Source: Roridomyces roridus
Taxonomy: Eukaryota > Basidiomycota > Agaricomycetes > Agaricales > Mycenaceae
Reading direction: 5' to 3'
Assembly: GCA_029378245.1 (NCBI GenBank)
Contig: JARKIF010000001.1
Coordinates: forward strand, 2,046,001-2,110,000
Length of the DNA: 64,000 nucleotides
Within the stretch, counting starts at the first letter, position 1; every line of letters starts with the position of its first letter. The notes beneath the pieces are model-generated. The model had not been told where the DNA came from. It saw only the letters and a program-made list of their open reading frames with translations, and searched no databases. The translations under genes and the position numbers were made by a program. Positions 50,877 through 61,820 of the stretch are shown piece by piece.

Positions 50877-51254
50877 CGAGTGTACTCCACGTCCGGGCCT
50901 CGTCGGTTCCATTCACGGCGAAGGAGCCCCGGGTTGAGTTCGAGCGCGGGCGAGGTGGGACGTTCAATTCAGGAGTGTTTTGCTGTTCTTGTTCGTGTCG
51001 TGTTGCAACGCATTGTATTTTGTCTGTTCTGTTCCAACTTGCTTCCGGGACCGAAAGAACACATCGAAAATAGAGCCTTCCCATTTGGATGTAAAGTCTC
51101 TCATCTTTTTCGGTACCTTAGTCTACAAGGGCCGTGAAGTGGACTTGTCGTATAGTTTACAGAAACCGAGGAACTCGATATATATTTGTCTTATTATATT
51201 TCTCATGCTAGTCTCACCACGCCCACATGAAAAATTGCTAGCATTCCGTCTTGA
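50877..51254. other. Intergenic between two convergent LRR genes
   Basis: No gene seen; presumed 3' regions of both genes. Confidence 0.35.
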
Positions 51255-53085
51255 TCAATATACAATAGAGTAAGGGAGCTCGTCCATGGCCAGCGCCAAC
51301 GCTGAATGGCCCTCAGAACAACCCTCGATTACACTGGAGATGTGCCCTGCACGATGGCGGGGAACGCCTGTGGAATCGACGGCCTGCCATTTGCCCTCGA
51401 GTAAACGGAATCGCATGCGGCTCATGAGAGTCACATCCACGAGGGATGGGCAAAGCTTCGCCCACCGCCCAAGGAGATTGCATTCATAACGAAAGACCAT
51501 GGCGTCCTCCTGGGCGCTGCGCGGGAAATTCGCGGGGCCCCGCTCCAGGTCCAAGACCGCAAGGGTGCGGTCGAATTTGGGTAAAGCTTCGTCAAGCTGA
51601 CGAATCATGTCGAGCATGTGCGACAAGCTGTGGTACACATTGTATGTGTTCTCGAAACGCAACTGTTCAAGATGCGGGAGGTTGCACGCCACTCTCATAG
51701 GGGAAAGGGTCCACCAACCGTCGAGCATGTTGGACAACTGCTTGACTTTAGAACCATATGTGGCCAGGTGAGCGAGGCAGTCGATCGCGATCGGCTTAAG
51801 CTTAATGCGGCTGGCCTTCTCGGACCCGTAGGAAGAATCCCAATGAATTGTCCAGCGTTCTGCCGGCGCCTCAGCACCCGGGATGACCTTGGGCACCATG
51901 AGCACGGGCCCGGAGAAATGCTGAAGGGATGGAAGGTGGACGGGAGACATAGGGCCGCTGCCCAAGTCGTAATATCCAAGGAAGGGTGGACGTATTATAA
52001 GCTCCTGAATCTGCTCACGAGCATGCTTGAAGAGCGGAATGGATTCGAGAGGGAGGTTGTCCCAGTGGCATCCGAAGCTGCGAATCCTGGGCTGGGAATT
52101 TGTGCCAATGATCTCCCCAACTTCCTTCCTCCCTTCCTTCCTTCGAGCTCGGATCATCCCGACGTTGCCGTAGAAATGGAGCGTTTGGAGGGCATGCAGG
52201 CGGGGGAGGGTGAGGCGGACAAGTTCCCATGTCCCGGCTTCCTCAGGTGTGATGGTGCGTTGACAGCGTCCACTTGTATCGTCGGGGTAATCTCTAAGAG
52301 CCAATCGTCAGCCGCGACAGCAAACAGCAGAACTTGTAGGACGCACACGAGCAGGTGCTTGACCTTTCCTTCCCATTCTCGAGCCCGGACTGCGGCGCAG
52401 AAGGCTTCGAGAGCCCGCTTACTTTTCAGTTGGACATCGATATGAAGCGACGGCAGATAAAGGTTGTGCAGGGCACGGTTGCTCTTGACGAGACCGAATA
52501 GATCGGGCGTAGAAAGCAGCTTCCCGATTTCGAGCAACAGCTCGGCAGGGAGCCTGAGGAGGTTGCAGGAGCCGGAACTGCGCCTGCGATCTTGACTGAG
52601 AATATGTATATCAAATATGATGACACACTCACAACGGCGGACCAGCATGGACGCGGAAATTCAGGATGGCTGCAACGAGGATAGTCCGAAGCAATTTGTA
52701 TTCGTGCGGATCTTTGAGCCCATAGTGCGTCAGCGCCTGTGAGATTTGCGCCACAGTCTCATCCGAGTTGCCATCCTCGGCGACACTCTTCACCTTGTCA
52801 AGGAGCGCTGCTGCCTTGGGGTCGTGCGGATTGTGGTGATTTTCCTCGAGCAGGACGACAATTCTCTTCATGATCTCGTCGAGATCCGTAGAGTCACTGG
52901 AAATCCTCGATCAGGCGAGTCACCCGGAATTGACCAGCTGAAACTCACAGGGGGTCGGTCTCCTCAGGGGCGTCGGCGGCCGGGGTACCGAAGTGGAAGC
53001 GGGGACAGAATTTCGAAATTTGACCGCCTACATCGCGTCGCATGGGCTGCATGGCTGCGAGGTCTGCTGGCGCACTGAAATCCAT
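51255..53085 (-). CDS. F-box/LRR protein with N-terminal extension (562 residues)
   Basis: Four exons join in frame: 53085-52949, 52896-52633, 52595-52347, 52293-51255. The first two give a helical extension, MDFSAPADLAAMQPMRRDVG, DEIMKRIVVLLEENHHNPHD, ETVAQISQALTHYGLKDPHE, YKLLRTILVAAILNFRVHAG. A 37-bp intron (GTGAGT..CTCAG) leads to the F-box LLRLPAELLLEIGKLLSTPD, LFGLVKSNRALHNLYLPSLH (about residues 145-185). Then follow leucine-rich segments such as RLTLPRLHALQTLHFYGNVG, PLESIPLFKHAREQIQELII, LPSLQHFSGPVLMVPKVIPG, NLPHLEQLRFENTYNVYHSL and LCPSLVDVTLMSRMRFRL. F-box proteins are substrate adaptors of SCF ubiquitin ligases; the LRR part would choose the substrate. Without the 37-bp intron the first two exons would form a separate 134-residue protein and the F-box gene would start at 52648, so both models deserve thought. 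Confidence 0.7.
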
Positions 53086-54430
53086 TCCACTAACAAAGGA
53101 GCAACGGCCTTGACGCAATGCAATGCAAACACGGCGACGCTGCTCACTCTGCTTTGTGGGATGCCTTATATGGTGCTGAGGGTGAGGGTGGGGCACAACA
53201 GGAGGAGATGGTGCAGTTGTGGAGACTTGTCCTTTGTTTGTGTTGAATCTGAATCAAGAAACCGAGATGATGCGAGGGCTGGGCGCTGATCTTGCGCTGA
53301 TCCCACATGGAGGCCCGAAAGCTGGGCGTTTCGCCTTTTGATTGCCACCTCCACCGCTGGCGTTGTTTGCGCTCCTAGGAGTACGGAGTCGTCCTTCATC
53401 CGCGCCGCCTTACCTCTCGTCTCCTGCCGAGCGCCCTGTTTCACCTCTGTCCCTCTCACCGATCCAATCCTCCCTCGCCACTGCCCGAAGAAGACGAGAT
53501 CGCCGGGACGGCTTATTCGACGACAGCGGAGGGATTCAACGCGTGACCCCTCTCTTTATTGGCTCGATAACCTCTCAGAAGGGTACGCATATTTTTTCAC
53601 GTCGCCAGTGTCTTGCACTGCTTCTCAGGCTACTAGTACCCGCTGCTGTGTCTCGCGCTTCCGTTGTACACGCCACCATCTCGACCGCCTGCATCATCGG
53701 ACGGAGTCCCTCACCTCGTTTCCGCCACCGACATGCCCAGCACCGTCGTATACGACCGCTTCCCCAAATATCCATGGCGCTAAACTCCTCCTCATGAACC
53801 TGGGTGCGGCTCCTCGTTTCCATCCGTAGTCGCTACTCCCAGCCATGTAGAAACACTGTTACACGCCGCCGGTAACTCAGGGCCTTGAGGGTGCCTGGTG
53901 CGTTATCGCCCGGTAGTTTCCACGCTTCTCATCGTCTCGCACGCGACGGGACGAGGCTGACGCGCGACTGGCAGTCCCCGAGGGCGATATTGATCTCGCG
54001 CTCTCGTTCTTTGCAACAACACCACTCCTCGCGACGCCTCGGCAGCTTCACCCAGAGTGAGCGTGCGGACGGCGGGCGCTGCTGGGCAGTGCTGGGTATC
54101 GACCTGTAGGTAGCAGATCTGTAGTTATTGTTCGGGATCGAGCTGAATCAATTCGGTTATTTGTAAAGTCTGAGACTGCACGCGCCCTCCCGATATCACA
54201 CGAGGATTTTGTGAGCCCTGGCGAGACCTGTCTTTCACTGGGAACGTTGACGCATGGCAAAACGGTGTATATTTCAACAGACAACTCCCTCGCCTTCATG
54301 AATTCTATGCAATGTCTCCAAACCACTGCCCTGGGCTCTGTCCCCGATCCACGGCTGCATTATGGAGCTGAGACACTGCCTCCAGCGTTTGTTGGTCTGG
54401 TGCAGGCTTAGATGATGGCACTTTCCTCGG
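53086..54430. other. No supported gene
   Basis: Overlapping Ser/Pro/Arg-rich frames at 53338-53829 on both strands have no motif. Nothing recognised. Confidence 0.35.
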
Positions 54431-57400
54431 CTAGTTGCACGTACCATAGGGATAGTGCTCAAGGGTGATTCGTGAATTTTCCGTGCGCCCCGTGCATTTT
54501 GTCTTGTTGGCGTCCAGACAGCCGATGCATGCAGGCATCGCTGCGGCCTTTGCCCCAGGTGAAGGCTCAGGATTAATGCACGGTATATTTTTGTTGATAC
54601 ATTGAGAGCAAATTTTCTGCGGTCCCATGAGTTACCGGGGAGAAATTCATTGCAAGGGGTTTACCATTGCTTTAGTTCTTTTGTTTCCCTGACCAAAAAA
54701 TTGAGTCCGCGAGCCTTAGGATCCGAGTCAACTCACCGCCTTCTTGCACTGCGCATCGGCGAAGCCTGAAAGCCTATTCTGGCTGTAGAAGACCCTCCAG
54801 CTCGCATATGACGGCGGTGGGTTCGGTACGGACGTTGGAGCTCCCAGAGGCGGTGGCAGCGGTGTAGCCTTTGCAACCGGAAGCGGGGTGAGTTGAGGCT
54901 GGACCATTGCAAACTCGAAGGAGAATTCTCCGATCTTCGGAGGCGGCGCATTGGAATAGGAGGAGCATGAGTATTTGTTCTCCGCGACAAACCGGAAGCC
55001 CCCAGATGGAGATTCCACTTCGACTTTGTGGCGTTTACGAGCTCTGGTATCCTCCAGTGATGATAAATATCCCGTTGATCGTGAGGTGCTCGGCATGGGC
55101 AGCATCTCCGGCCACGACTGGGGTTGTGGGTCAGCCACACCGGCGCCAAACACAGGGGCAGGGGTGTTTCCTCCGTCGTCGAACGAGGGGCCAAGCGGCG
55201 GGCTGACGAATCGCTGGCGGAGGGCATCAGCCATTAGCAACATCATAAACCATCAAGCGACTACCTGGGACAGGGTCTCGTCCATTGCGGCGCCGTGATG
55301 CAATTGCTCCGGATCCTGCACCGTAGTTTTCAGCTTTATGCAATTTGCAATGTCTAGAAACGCCCACTTGTATCTCGCTCATCTCCGACGAGTTGTTCAC
55401 CCCCGCGAACAAGAGCACGTCCTCCGTTGTACTGGGTGAGATTTGGAGTAACTATATTGCATGCGCATTTGAATCCTTCGCTAAATTTTGGGCGCTCACC
55501 TCTGTAAGTTGGCGCTGGAGCTCATCCCTCAACGTCTGCTCTTGGGTGAGCGAGGTCTGAAGGGTTGCCTAATCGAAGGTCAGCGGGTCAGCATTCACAA
55601 CACGTGAACACGCACGGCGGAACTATTGGCAGCGTCGAGAGTGGCTTTGATCTGTTGGTGTGTTTTAATTGAAGAAAAGTACAGGAATCTGCGGGGATGA
55701 CCTTGTCGAGCTGGCCCTCAAGTTCAGAGAGCTCTTCCTGCACTCGGGTGAGACGCGGTAGTTGATGGGCTAGGATGACAACTTACCTTTTGTTTTTGGA
55801 CCTGCTCTTCCAGCTGTTGGCGTGTTTGAGATTATAGAATATGTGCAAATTTGTCGTGCTAATCGTGCCGCACCGAGTCTGCGCTTCAGAAGCAGACCCC
55901 TCTGCCGCAGTGAGCTGATGGCGTGCTTTAGATTCCGACAAAGCGCAAGTTTGTAGGCATCACCTTGGACTTGAGATCGAGCGCAGAAACTTGCTCCTCG
56001 TTGATCTGTGAAGATCTGCTCAACAAGATGAAATGAATGTTGGCTCGAAGACTCACGCGGGCGACGAGTTCCTCCTTGAGCTGTTCACGTATCAGATCCC
56101 ACAAAACCACAAGTCTGCGCATGGGGCGATCACCTTGTTCCTCTCGGACTCCAGCGTAGCCGTGGCGGTCTTCTCCTTCTCGAGCTGAGCCTGCTGGTCC
56201 TGAACTTGTTTTTCCAGCTGTTGGCGTGTTTGAGATTATGGAGTACGTGCAAATTTGTCGCGCTGACCGTGCCGCACCGAGTCTGCGCTTCAGAAGCAGA
56301 CCCCTCTGCCGCAGTGAGCTGATGGCGTGCTTTAGATTCCGACGAACCGCAAGTTTGCAGGCCTCACCTTGGACTTGAGATCGAGCGTAGAAACTTGTGC
56401 CTCGTCGATCTGTGAAGATCTGCTCAACAAGATGAAATGAATGTTGGCTCGAAGACTCACGCGGGCGACGAGTTCCTCCTTGAGCTGTTCACGTATCAGA
56501 TCCCACAAAACCACAAGTCTGCGCATGGGGCGATCACCTTGTTCCTCTCGGACTCCAGCGTAGCCGTGGCGGTCTTCTCCTTCTCGAGCTGAGCCTGCTG
56601 GTCCTGAACTTGTTTTTCCAGCTGTTGGCGTGTTTGAGATTATGGAGTACGTGCAAATTTGTCGCGCTAACCGTGCCGCACCGAGTCTGCGCTTCAGAAG
56701 CAGACCCCTCTGCCGCAGTGAGCTGATGGCGTGCTTTAGATTCCGACGAACCGCAAGTTTGCAGGCCTCACCTTGGACTTGAGATCGAGCGTAGAAACTT
56801 GTGCCTCGTCGATCTGTGAAGATCTGCTCAACAAGATGAAATGAATGTTGGCTCGAAGACTCACGCGGGCGACGAGTTCCTCCTTGAGCTGTTCACGTAT
56901 CAGATCCCACAAAACCACAAGTCTGCGCATGGGGCGATCACCTTGTTCCTCTCGGACTCCAGCGTAGCCGTGGCGGTCTTCTCCTTCTCGAGCTGAGCCT
57001 GCTGGTCCTGAACTTGTTTTTCCAGCTGTTGGCGTGTTTGAGATTATAGAGTACGTGCAAATTTGTCGTGCTAACCTCTTCGCACTGAGACTGCGCTGCA
57101 GAACGAGACTGGGTGGCGCCATCTAGCTGCTTTTCGAGCTGGCGTGCTTTAGATTCCGAGGAAGCACAAGTTTGCGGGTATCACCTCTGTCTTTTCGAGA
57201 AGAAGCTTGTCATAGGCACGGAACATGTCCTCGAGCTGCAAGATCTGTTCGTCAAGTTGAAACGACTGCCGGTTCAAGAACTCACGTTGGCCTTCAGGTC
57301 ATCACTGTATTTCGTCTGCTTCTTCAGGGAAATACGTTCATCGTTGAGCTGTTGGAGGTCCTTGTCCAATCGGTCTTGTTGCTCCTTCTGGGAACCCCTC

Positions 57401-58708
57401 TCTGTTTAACACAGTAGAATAACTGTCGGTTTACAGACTCACGAGGGCGGCGACGAGAGCCTTTAATTTTTCGACCTGTTCATGCGTTTCAGATTACTCC
57501 CTGTGCGCTCGAGTGAGACGCGGCAGTTTGAACCAAGATGACAACTCACCGCCTGTTCAAGCTGAAATTCAAGGCTCTTCACCTTATCGGCAAATTTCTT
57601 CTCTTCTTGCGCCTGTGACGGAGTATTAATGGGTGGGCCTCTCGAACATTGCATGGACTAGCATGGCGGAATTGTGCACTGTGCAAATCTCTCTTTGCAA
57701 TTTGCTTAGCGGAATTTGCCTGTTGGCGTGGTTCATAGCCAAAACAAAACGAAAAACTGAGGCGTCACCTCTTCCAGGGCCTTAGCCATCTCCTTTTTGC
57801 CGTCGGCTTTCCCCTGTTCATAGTGGGCATCGCGGTCGTCGGTGGTCTGTAAAATACATGTTAATACGCCAGCACCATACAGCGTAGACACGAACGAATG
57901 GGTCTGTAGCGTCTGAATCCTCCTGAAAGCGGAAGGCACGGCTATCGTTCGCGATCGACTATGTTCGGAAATAAGTCTCCAGAACACGATCTACACATGG
58001 AATCACCTTTCGGTTTTGGATAGCGCGTTGATAGTCGTTTTGCGCCATGCCCAGCTGCGTTTCGGTGGTATCGAGCTTCCTTTTGACGTTCCGGAGCTGC
58101 AGTTTGACGGCCTCTAGCTCCTCCGTCAGACGGTCACAATCCACCGCCTTCTGCCTCAGGGCCGCCTCTTCGTCTGGGTCGAGGCCCTGAAAGCGACGTT
58201 TGGCCGAGTTGTCGAAATCAGTTCGATCGAGCAATCTGGTGTCGTTTTGGTCGAAAGGATTTCTATACTTGATATAATGTTGTGTGCGAGGAGGCTGTCG
58301 CGGTAGGATCTGGGCCGCAACGAATTTCACGATTGAATCGGTCCATGCATCGCGAAACCGTATGAGAATTTTTTTCTGGAACAAAGTACGGAGAAGTTCC
58401 ATGAGTCGTGGAACTACGGCGTTCTCGAGCTCGTCGATATGCGCTCGGGAATCTGCAGCATCTTGCAGCAGTGATGTCAAATTGTTCATCTCGTTCGTTT
58501 CGTCCCTTGAGAGCGTGCGCTGCCTGGACAGCGTATGTAAGGTGTGCAAGCGGACACTATCATCGCGTGTGTTGCCGGCGCCGCCGTATAACAGTATAGT
58601 GCAGCATCCGAAGCTGAGTCGGTCGAGATACGAGAGGCTTGGGCGGCACGCCCATGGATCTGTCGTGGTTGACGGCCGGCTGGAAGGTTGACCCGATCCG
58701 GAGGACAT
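54431..58708 (-). CDS. Large coiled-coil protein with C-terminal Cys6 cluster
   Basis: ATG at 58708 (MSSGSGQPSSRPSTTTDPWA). The N-terminal domain (about residues 1-235) includes ETNEMNNLTSLLQDAADSRA, HIDELENAVVPRLMELLRTL and FRDAWTDSIVKFVAAQILP, then coiled coil LRQKAVDCDRLTEELEAVKL. The middle (57990-55430) is a series of mini-exons that all read as coiled coil: AHYEQGKADGKKEMAKALEE, EEKKFADKVKSLEFQLEQA, SQKEQQDRLDKDLQQLNDER, QLEDMFRAYDKLLLEKTE, then three tandem cassettes. Exons DPEQLHHGAAMDETLSQ and RFVSPPLGPSFDDGGNTPAP lead to a Pro-rich region with ARKRHKVEVE. The last exon has CSQCINKNIPC and CIGCLDANKTKC, a CX2CX6C..CX2CX7C pattern like a Zn2Cys6 cluster, and stops at 54431. Protein-protein scaffold or nuclear factor by architecture; no family recognised. 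Confidence 0.65.
55811..57022 (-). repeat. Three tandem 404-bp exon-intron cassettes
   Basis: CAGCTGTTGGCGTGTTTGAG starts at 55811, 56215, 56619 and again, as a short fourth partial unit, at 57023, exactly 404 bp apart each time. The second and third units are nearly identical; the first is more diverged. On the minus strand each carries four phase-0 mini-exons of 84, 24, 42 and 51 nt (LEKQVQDQQAQLEKEKTATA.., LKEELVAR, IDEAQVSTLDLKSK, LTAAEGSASEAQTRCGT). Each unit thus adds 67 residues of coiled coil without changing frame. Confidence 0.85.
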
Positions 58709-58846
58709 CGCGTCAGTGGAGGAGAGGAAGAAGCAGAACGGGAGCAAGATGTACCAACTGAGATAAACAAATTGGTCAGCACTGCACTGGAAAGGCGTGG
58801 ACTACACCTTGCTCTTGACCACTCTGTTCACATTCCTTTGCACGCA
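58709..58846. promoter_or_regulatory. Divergent promoter region
   Basis: 138 bp between the start codons of the coiled-coil gene (minus) and the gene at 58847 (plus), so control elements are probably shared. No clear TATA box. Confidence 0.4.
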
Positions 58847-60122
58847 ATGTCTTGGTTTCGACCAGTACCAGTGTCCGTTCCTGTAGGCCGCCTCGATCTC
58901 TCGGAGCAAAGCAGTGAAATCGGTGATAGCGAGCCTCTGTTCAAGGATGTCTGAATTTCCGCAGTCGTGGCTCCATTCATACTCACACTCGGGCAGCCTT
59001 GGCGAGTCAACTTCAAGACTTACGAAAGGAACCGCAAGAATCGGTACCCACTTCCTCCAACCGCGGCGTCAGTGAAAGTTTGTACCAACTGCCTTGACTG
59101 ATTATCGGTGCATGTAGCCCGCCGAGTTTGCCAGAGCTCCTCTTTCAGATCAGAGGTGACCTAGCCGGCAAATTCGAAAACCCGAAAGATTTAGACCCTT
59201 TCATGGCTTCGATCGCACTAATCGCGGAAGGTTCGGCAGAGTCGACGGAGCCAGATGTTAAGGCCCTGCTGCGTAACCAAAAGTTCCAAGAAACCGGCGT
59301 CGCCTTGGGCAATCTTGAGACCGCTATCAGATTGAGCATCCTGAGCTATCAAGCCAATCGACCCATTCAACCGCAAGTGATTCAACCTCTACTTCCCTAC
59401 TTGTCTGACTGACCTCTCAAACAGTTTGAATGCGCCGCTGCCTCTGCAACCCCCGCCCTCACCCCCGCCTGCGTCTCCGCCCCTCGCCGATAACGGTGTC
59501 AAAAAAACAAATGCCAAGAAATTACTAGTAGAACGACTGGTCAAGTAAGTTGCCAAGTATTCATTCTCGTCCACTACGCATCATGACGGATCGGTATAGG
59601 CTTGAGGCCCCCACCCAGACTCCAAGCCTCCCTACCCGGCGTATCACTCGAGCCATGCATGCACTGCCCGCAGTGTCCGAGGACGACTCCTCGGATGGCG
59701 GCTCGAGTGATGCCTCTGGTGACGACTCGGATGGCGGGCGCGACTTCGACTTGACCAAAATGTTCATTGAACGCGCAGAACGCACCATCCGCAATGGTGC
59801 TAAATTCGTATACTACTCCTCCAAGGCTCCCATCCCTATCGACAAACCCATCTTGCCCGGGAAAACCAAGCTTGTCCCCGGAGACGTCTACGTACACAAT
59901 AACACCCGGTCGAACAAGAACCAGGTCTGGGTGGCAGGGAAAAGTGGTAAATGGGTTGACGCTACCCACCAAGTCGATACAGAAAAACCACATTCGCATC
60001 CAGACAAGGGGATCGAGAAGGTCCTGATCCTGAAACAGGATGGTTCGCCAAACTGGGTCTCTCCCCGGTATCAACACAATCTGGTTTCGGGATCCGCATC
60101 CGGGTCGGTCAAAGGTAACTAG
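58847..60122 (+). CDS. Protein of unknown function with acidic linker and conserved C-terminal part
   Basis: ATG at 58847: MSWFRPVPVSVPVGRLDLSE. Likely exons: 58847-about 58947; a short exon with FKTYERNRKNRYPLPPTAAS; 59139-59410 (LLFQIRGDLAGKFENPKDLD, MASIALIAEGSAESTEPDVK, LETAIRLSILSYQANRPIQP); then NAPLPLQPPPSPPPASPPLA and KKTNAKKLLVERLV. A clean intron (59546-59599, GTAAGT..GGTATAG) joins in frame to KLEAPTQTPSLPTRRITRAM, EDDSSDGGSSDASGDDSDGG and a folded-looking end LTKMFIERAERTIRNGAKFV, KTKLVPGDVYVHNNTRSNKN, QVWVAGKSGKWVDATHQVD, ILKQDGSPNWVSPRY, stop at 60120-60122. The splice near 59390-59430 is unclear and may hide a frameshift. The GDVYVH..VWV..GKWV pattern recurs in mushroom hypothetical proteins; role unknown. 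Confidence 0.5.
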
Positions 60123-60234
60123 ATTGACTGGGGTGGACGAGTTGTAATATTTGCGCTTCATTTCCATGCCAAATGCAATGAATCTTTTCATTCTTTCCTA
60201 TCTCAGACGTCGCGAAAGTCAAATACAGGATTCA

Positions 60235-61783
60235 CTACGGCAGCTCGTATACTGGAAATCCTCCGGCTTGCCTCTGATCGCGTTGACGGCCATTGCTCTT
60301 CACATGAGCCTGAATCTGGTCAGAATGGTTCCAGAGGCGAAGGAGAAGAAAAACTGCAACCTCTGTATCGAGATAGTCGTTGAGGCCCCATGCGTCAGTA
60401 TCGCCAAACGGTCGATTATTATGTCTTGCCTCGATGATAAGTTTTCCTTGAGAACGCAGCTCTATCAAGGTGTCGATAACCTGGCCCCGGTTTATCAGAA
60501 GGTCGGCGGCTTGCTTCTTTTCGTCAGAGTTAAAGAGGAACTGCCAAGACTTGAGCTTGGCCACACCCTCCACGCCATGATCACCCATCCTCTCCTCCAC
60601 CAAGGCCAACGCTGTCATGTCGATGAGCCCTTGATAATCCACTATCCGGACAATCTCCAGGGCAGGTAGGACGTCATCAACGTCACATAGCATGTAGCAA
60701 AGTTGCCCCTCCGGTGGATCGCGGAGAGTCAGCTCTCGAACGTGGAGCAGATCGGCCTGCTGGAAAAAATACTCGAGGAGTCCTGTGGACCATGTCCCGC
60801 CGCGCCTGCCATCGAATTCAAGGGCACGGATCGAACATGATGATCTGGATATAAGTGATTTGACATCTTGAGTGGACTCTTCGTGGAGGTGGCAAGCTAG
60901 CACTAGACGTCCCAGGGCGGGAAGGTTGAGACAGTCGATGAAGGTTGTTGATCGCTGCACGACGAGCACTTGGAGTTGCGGGAGGAAAATTGGCTCATAT
61001 TCCAACCCTGAGAAGAGGTCATCGTACGCGTCCGGGAAGATAGTGAGACTTTGGAGCTGTGGCACGAGACATAGTACGTCATAGCATGTGTGGGGATTTC
61101 CACCGAGGCTAAGCGCCTGCAAATGGACAAACTTCGAGTGCCCACTGGGAGTATTGAAGGTAATAGATGACCCCAGGTGCATTTCCTCCAGTGCGGGGGC
61201 GAATTTAGCCAATCGCGCAACCGGAGGTCGTGGACAGCCGTGGAGAGAGAGTTCCCGCAGGTTCGGAAGATTGGTGGATGGAAAGACGAAACGGGTTTTG
61301 TTGGAGATGGCGTAGACCAATGTCTTCCACCGCAAAGGGTAGTTGACGAGGTAGCCGTTGAGAGTCGTCAAGTCCGCCGACGACCGAATGGTGACGTGTG
61401 CGTGCAAAGGGTAGGTACCGCTCCGGTTGAACCACACCGGGAGCTCCATAACTGGAGTTGAAGGCTCAGAATAGGCGAGACAGTTCGCGAAATCGATTAC
61501 CTGACTGTATGTTTGTCCAGAGTTCAGGTGTGGCCAAAGCTATTTGTCGCCACTGGCCGCAAACGTGAGACAGGGCCAACGGGTCATGCTGGGGGTCGTC
61601 CTTTACGCACGCCTTGAGAATGGCGATGGTGAGTTCGACTGGAATCGAGAGTATCGGGTAGTAGAGCATATGCATGGCACGGATTGCCTGCTCCAACTGC
61701 TCTTCTTCGACACGCAAGGAGGCGATCTGGCGCCGAATGTCAACGAGACGGGAGTGCAGCGCAGTGCGGGAGACGTTGTGCAT
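60235..61783 (-). CDS. F-box/LRR protein (499 residues)
   Basis: Exon 1 (61783-61501) and exon 2 (61451-60235) join in frame over a 49-bp intron (GTAATC..CTCCAG). N-terminal coiled coil LHSRLVDIRRQIASLRVEEE, QLEQAIRAM precedes the F-box-like YPILSIPVELTIAILKACVK, LALSHVCGQWRQIALATPEL, WTNIQSVMELPVWFNRSGTY. Leucine-rich segments follow: STNLPNLRELSLHGCPRPPV, FAPALEEMHLGSSITFNTPS, VHLQALSLGGNPHTCYDVLC, VPQLQSLTIFPDAYDDLFSG, LPQLQVLVVQRSTTFIDCLN. It is a probable SCF substrate adaptor. No stop or shift interrupts it, so this is the intact reference for the relics at 24.4-26.7 kb. No hairpin 5' module was found upstream of this copy. Confidence 0.75.
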
Positions 61784-61820
61784 ATCTCAGAAATAAAGAC
61801 GAGTTGAGGGTGCGCGTCAA

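Noticed and set aside
53338..53829. 163-codon plus-strand frame and overlapping alternatives
   Set aside because: Three frames are open at once with Ser/Pro/Arg-rich translations and no motif.
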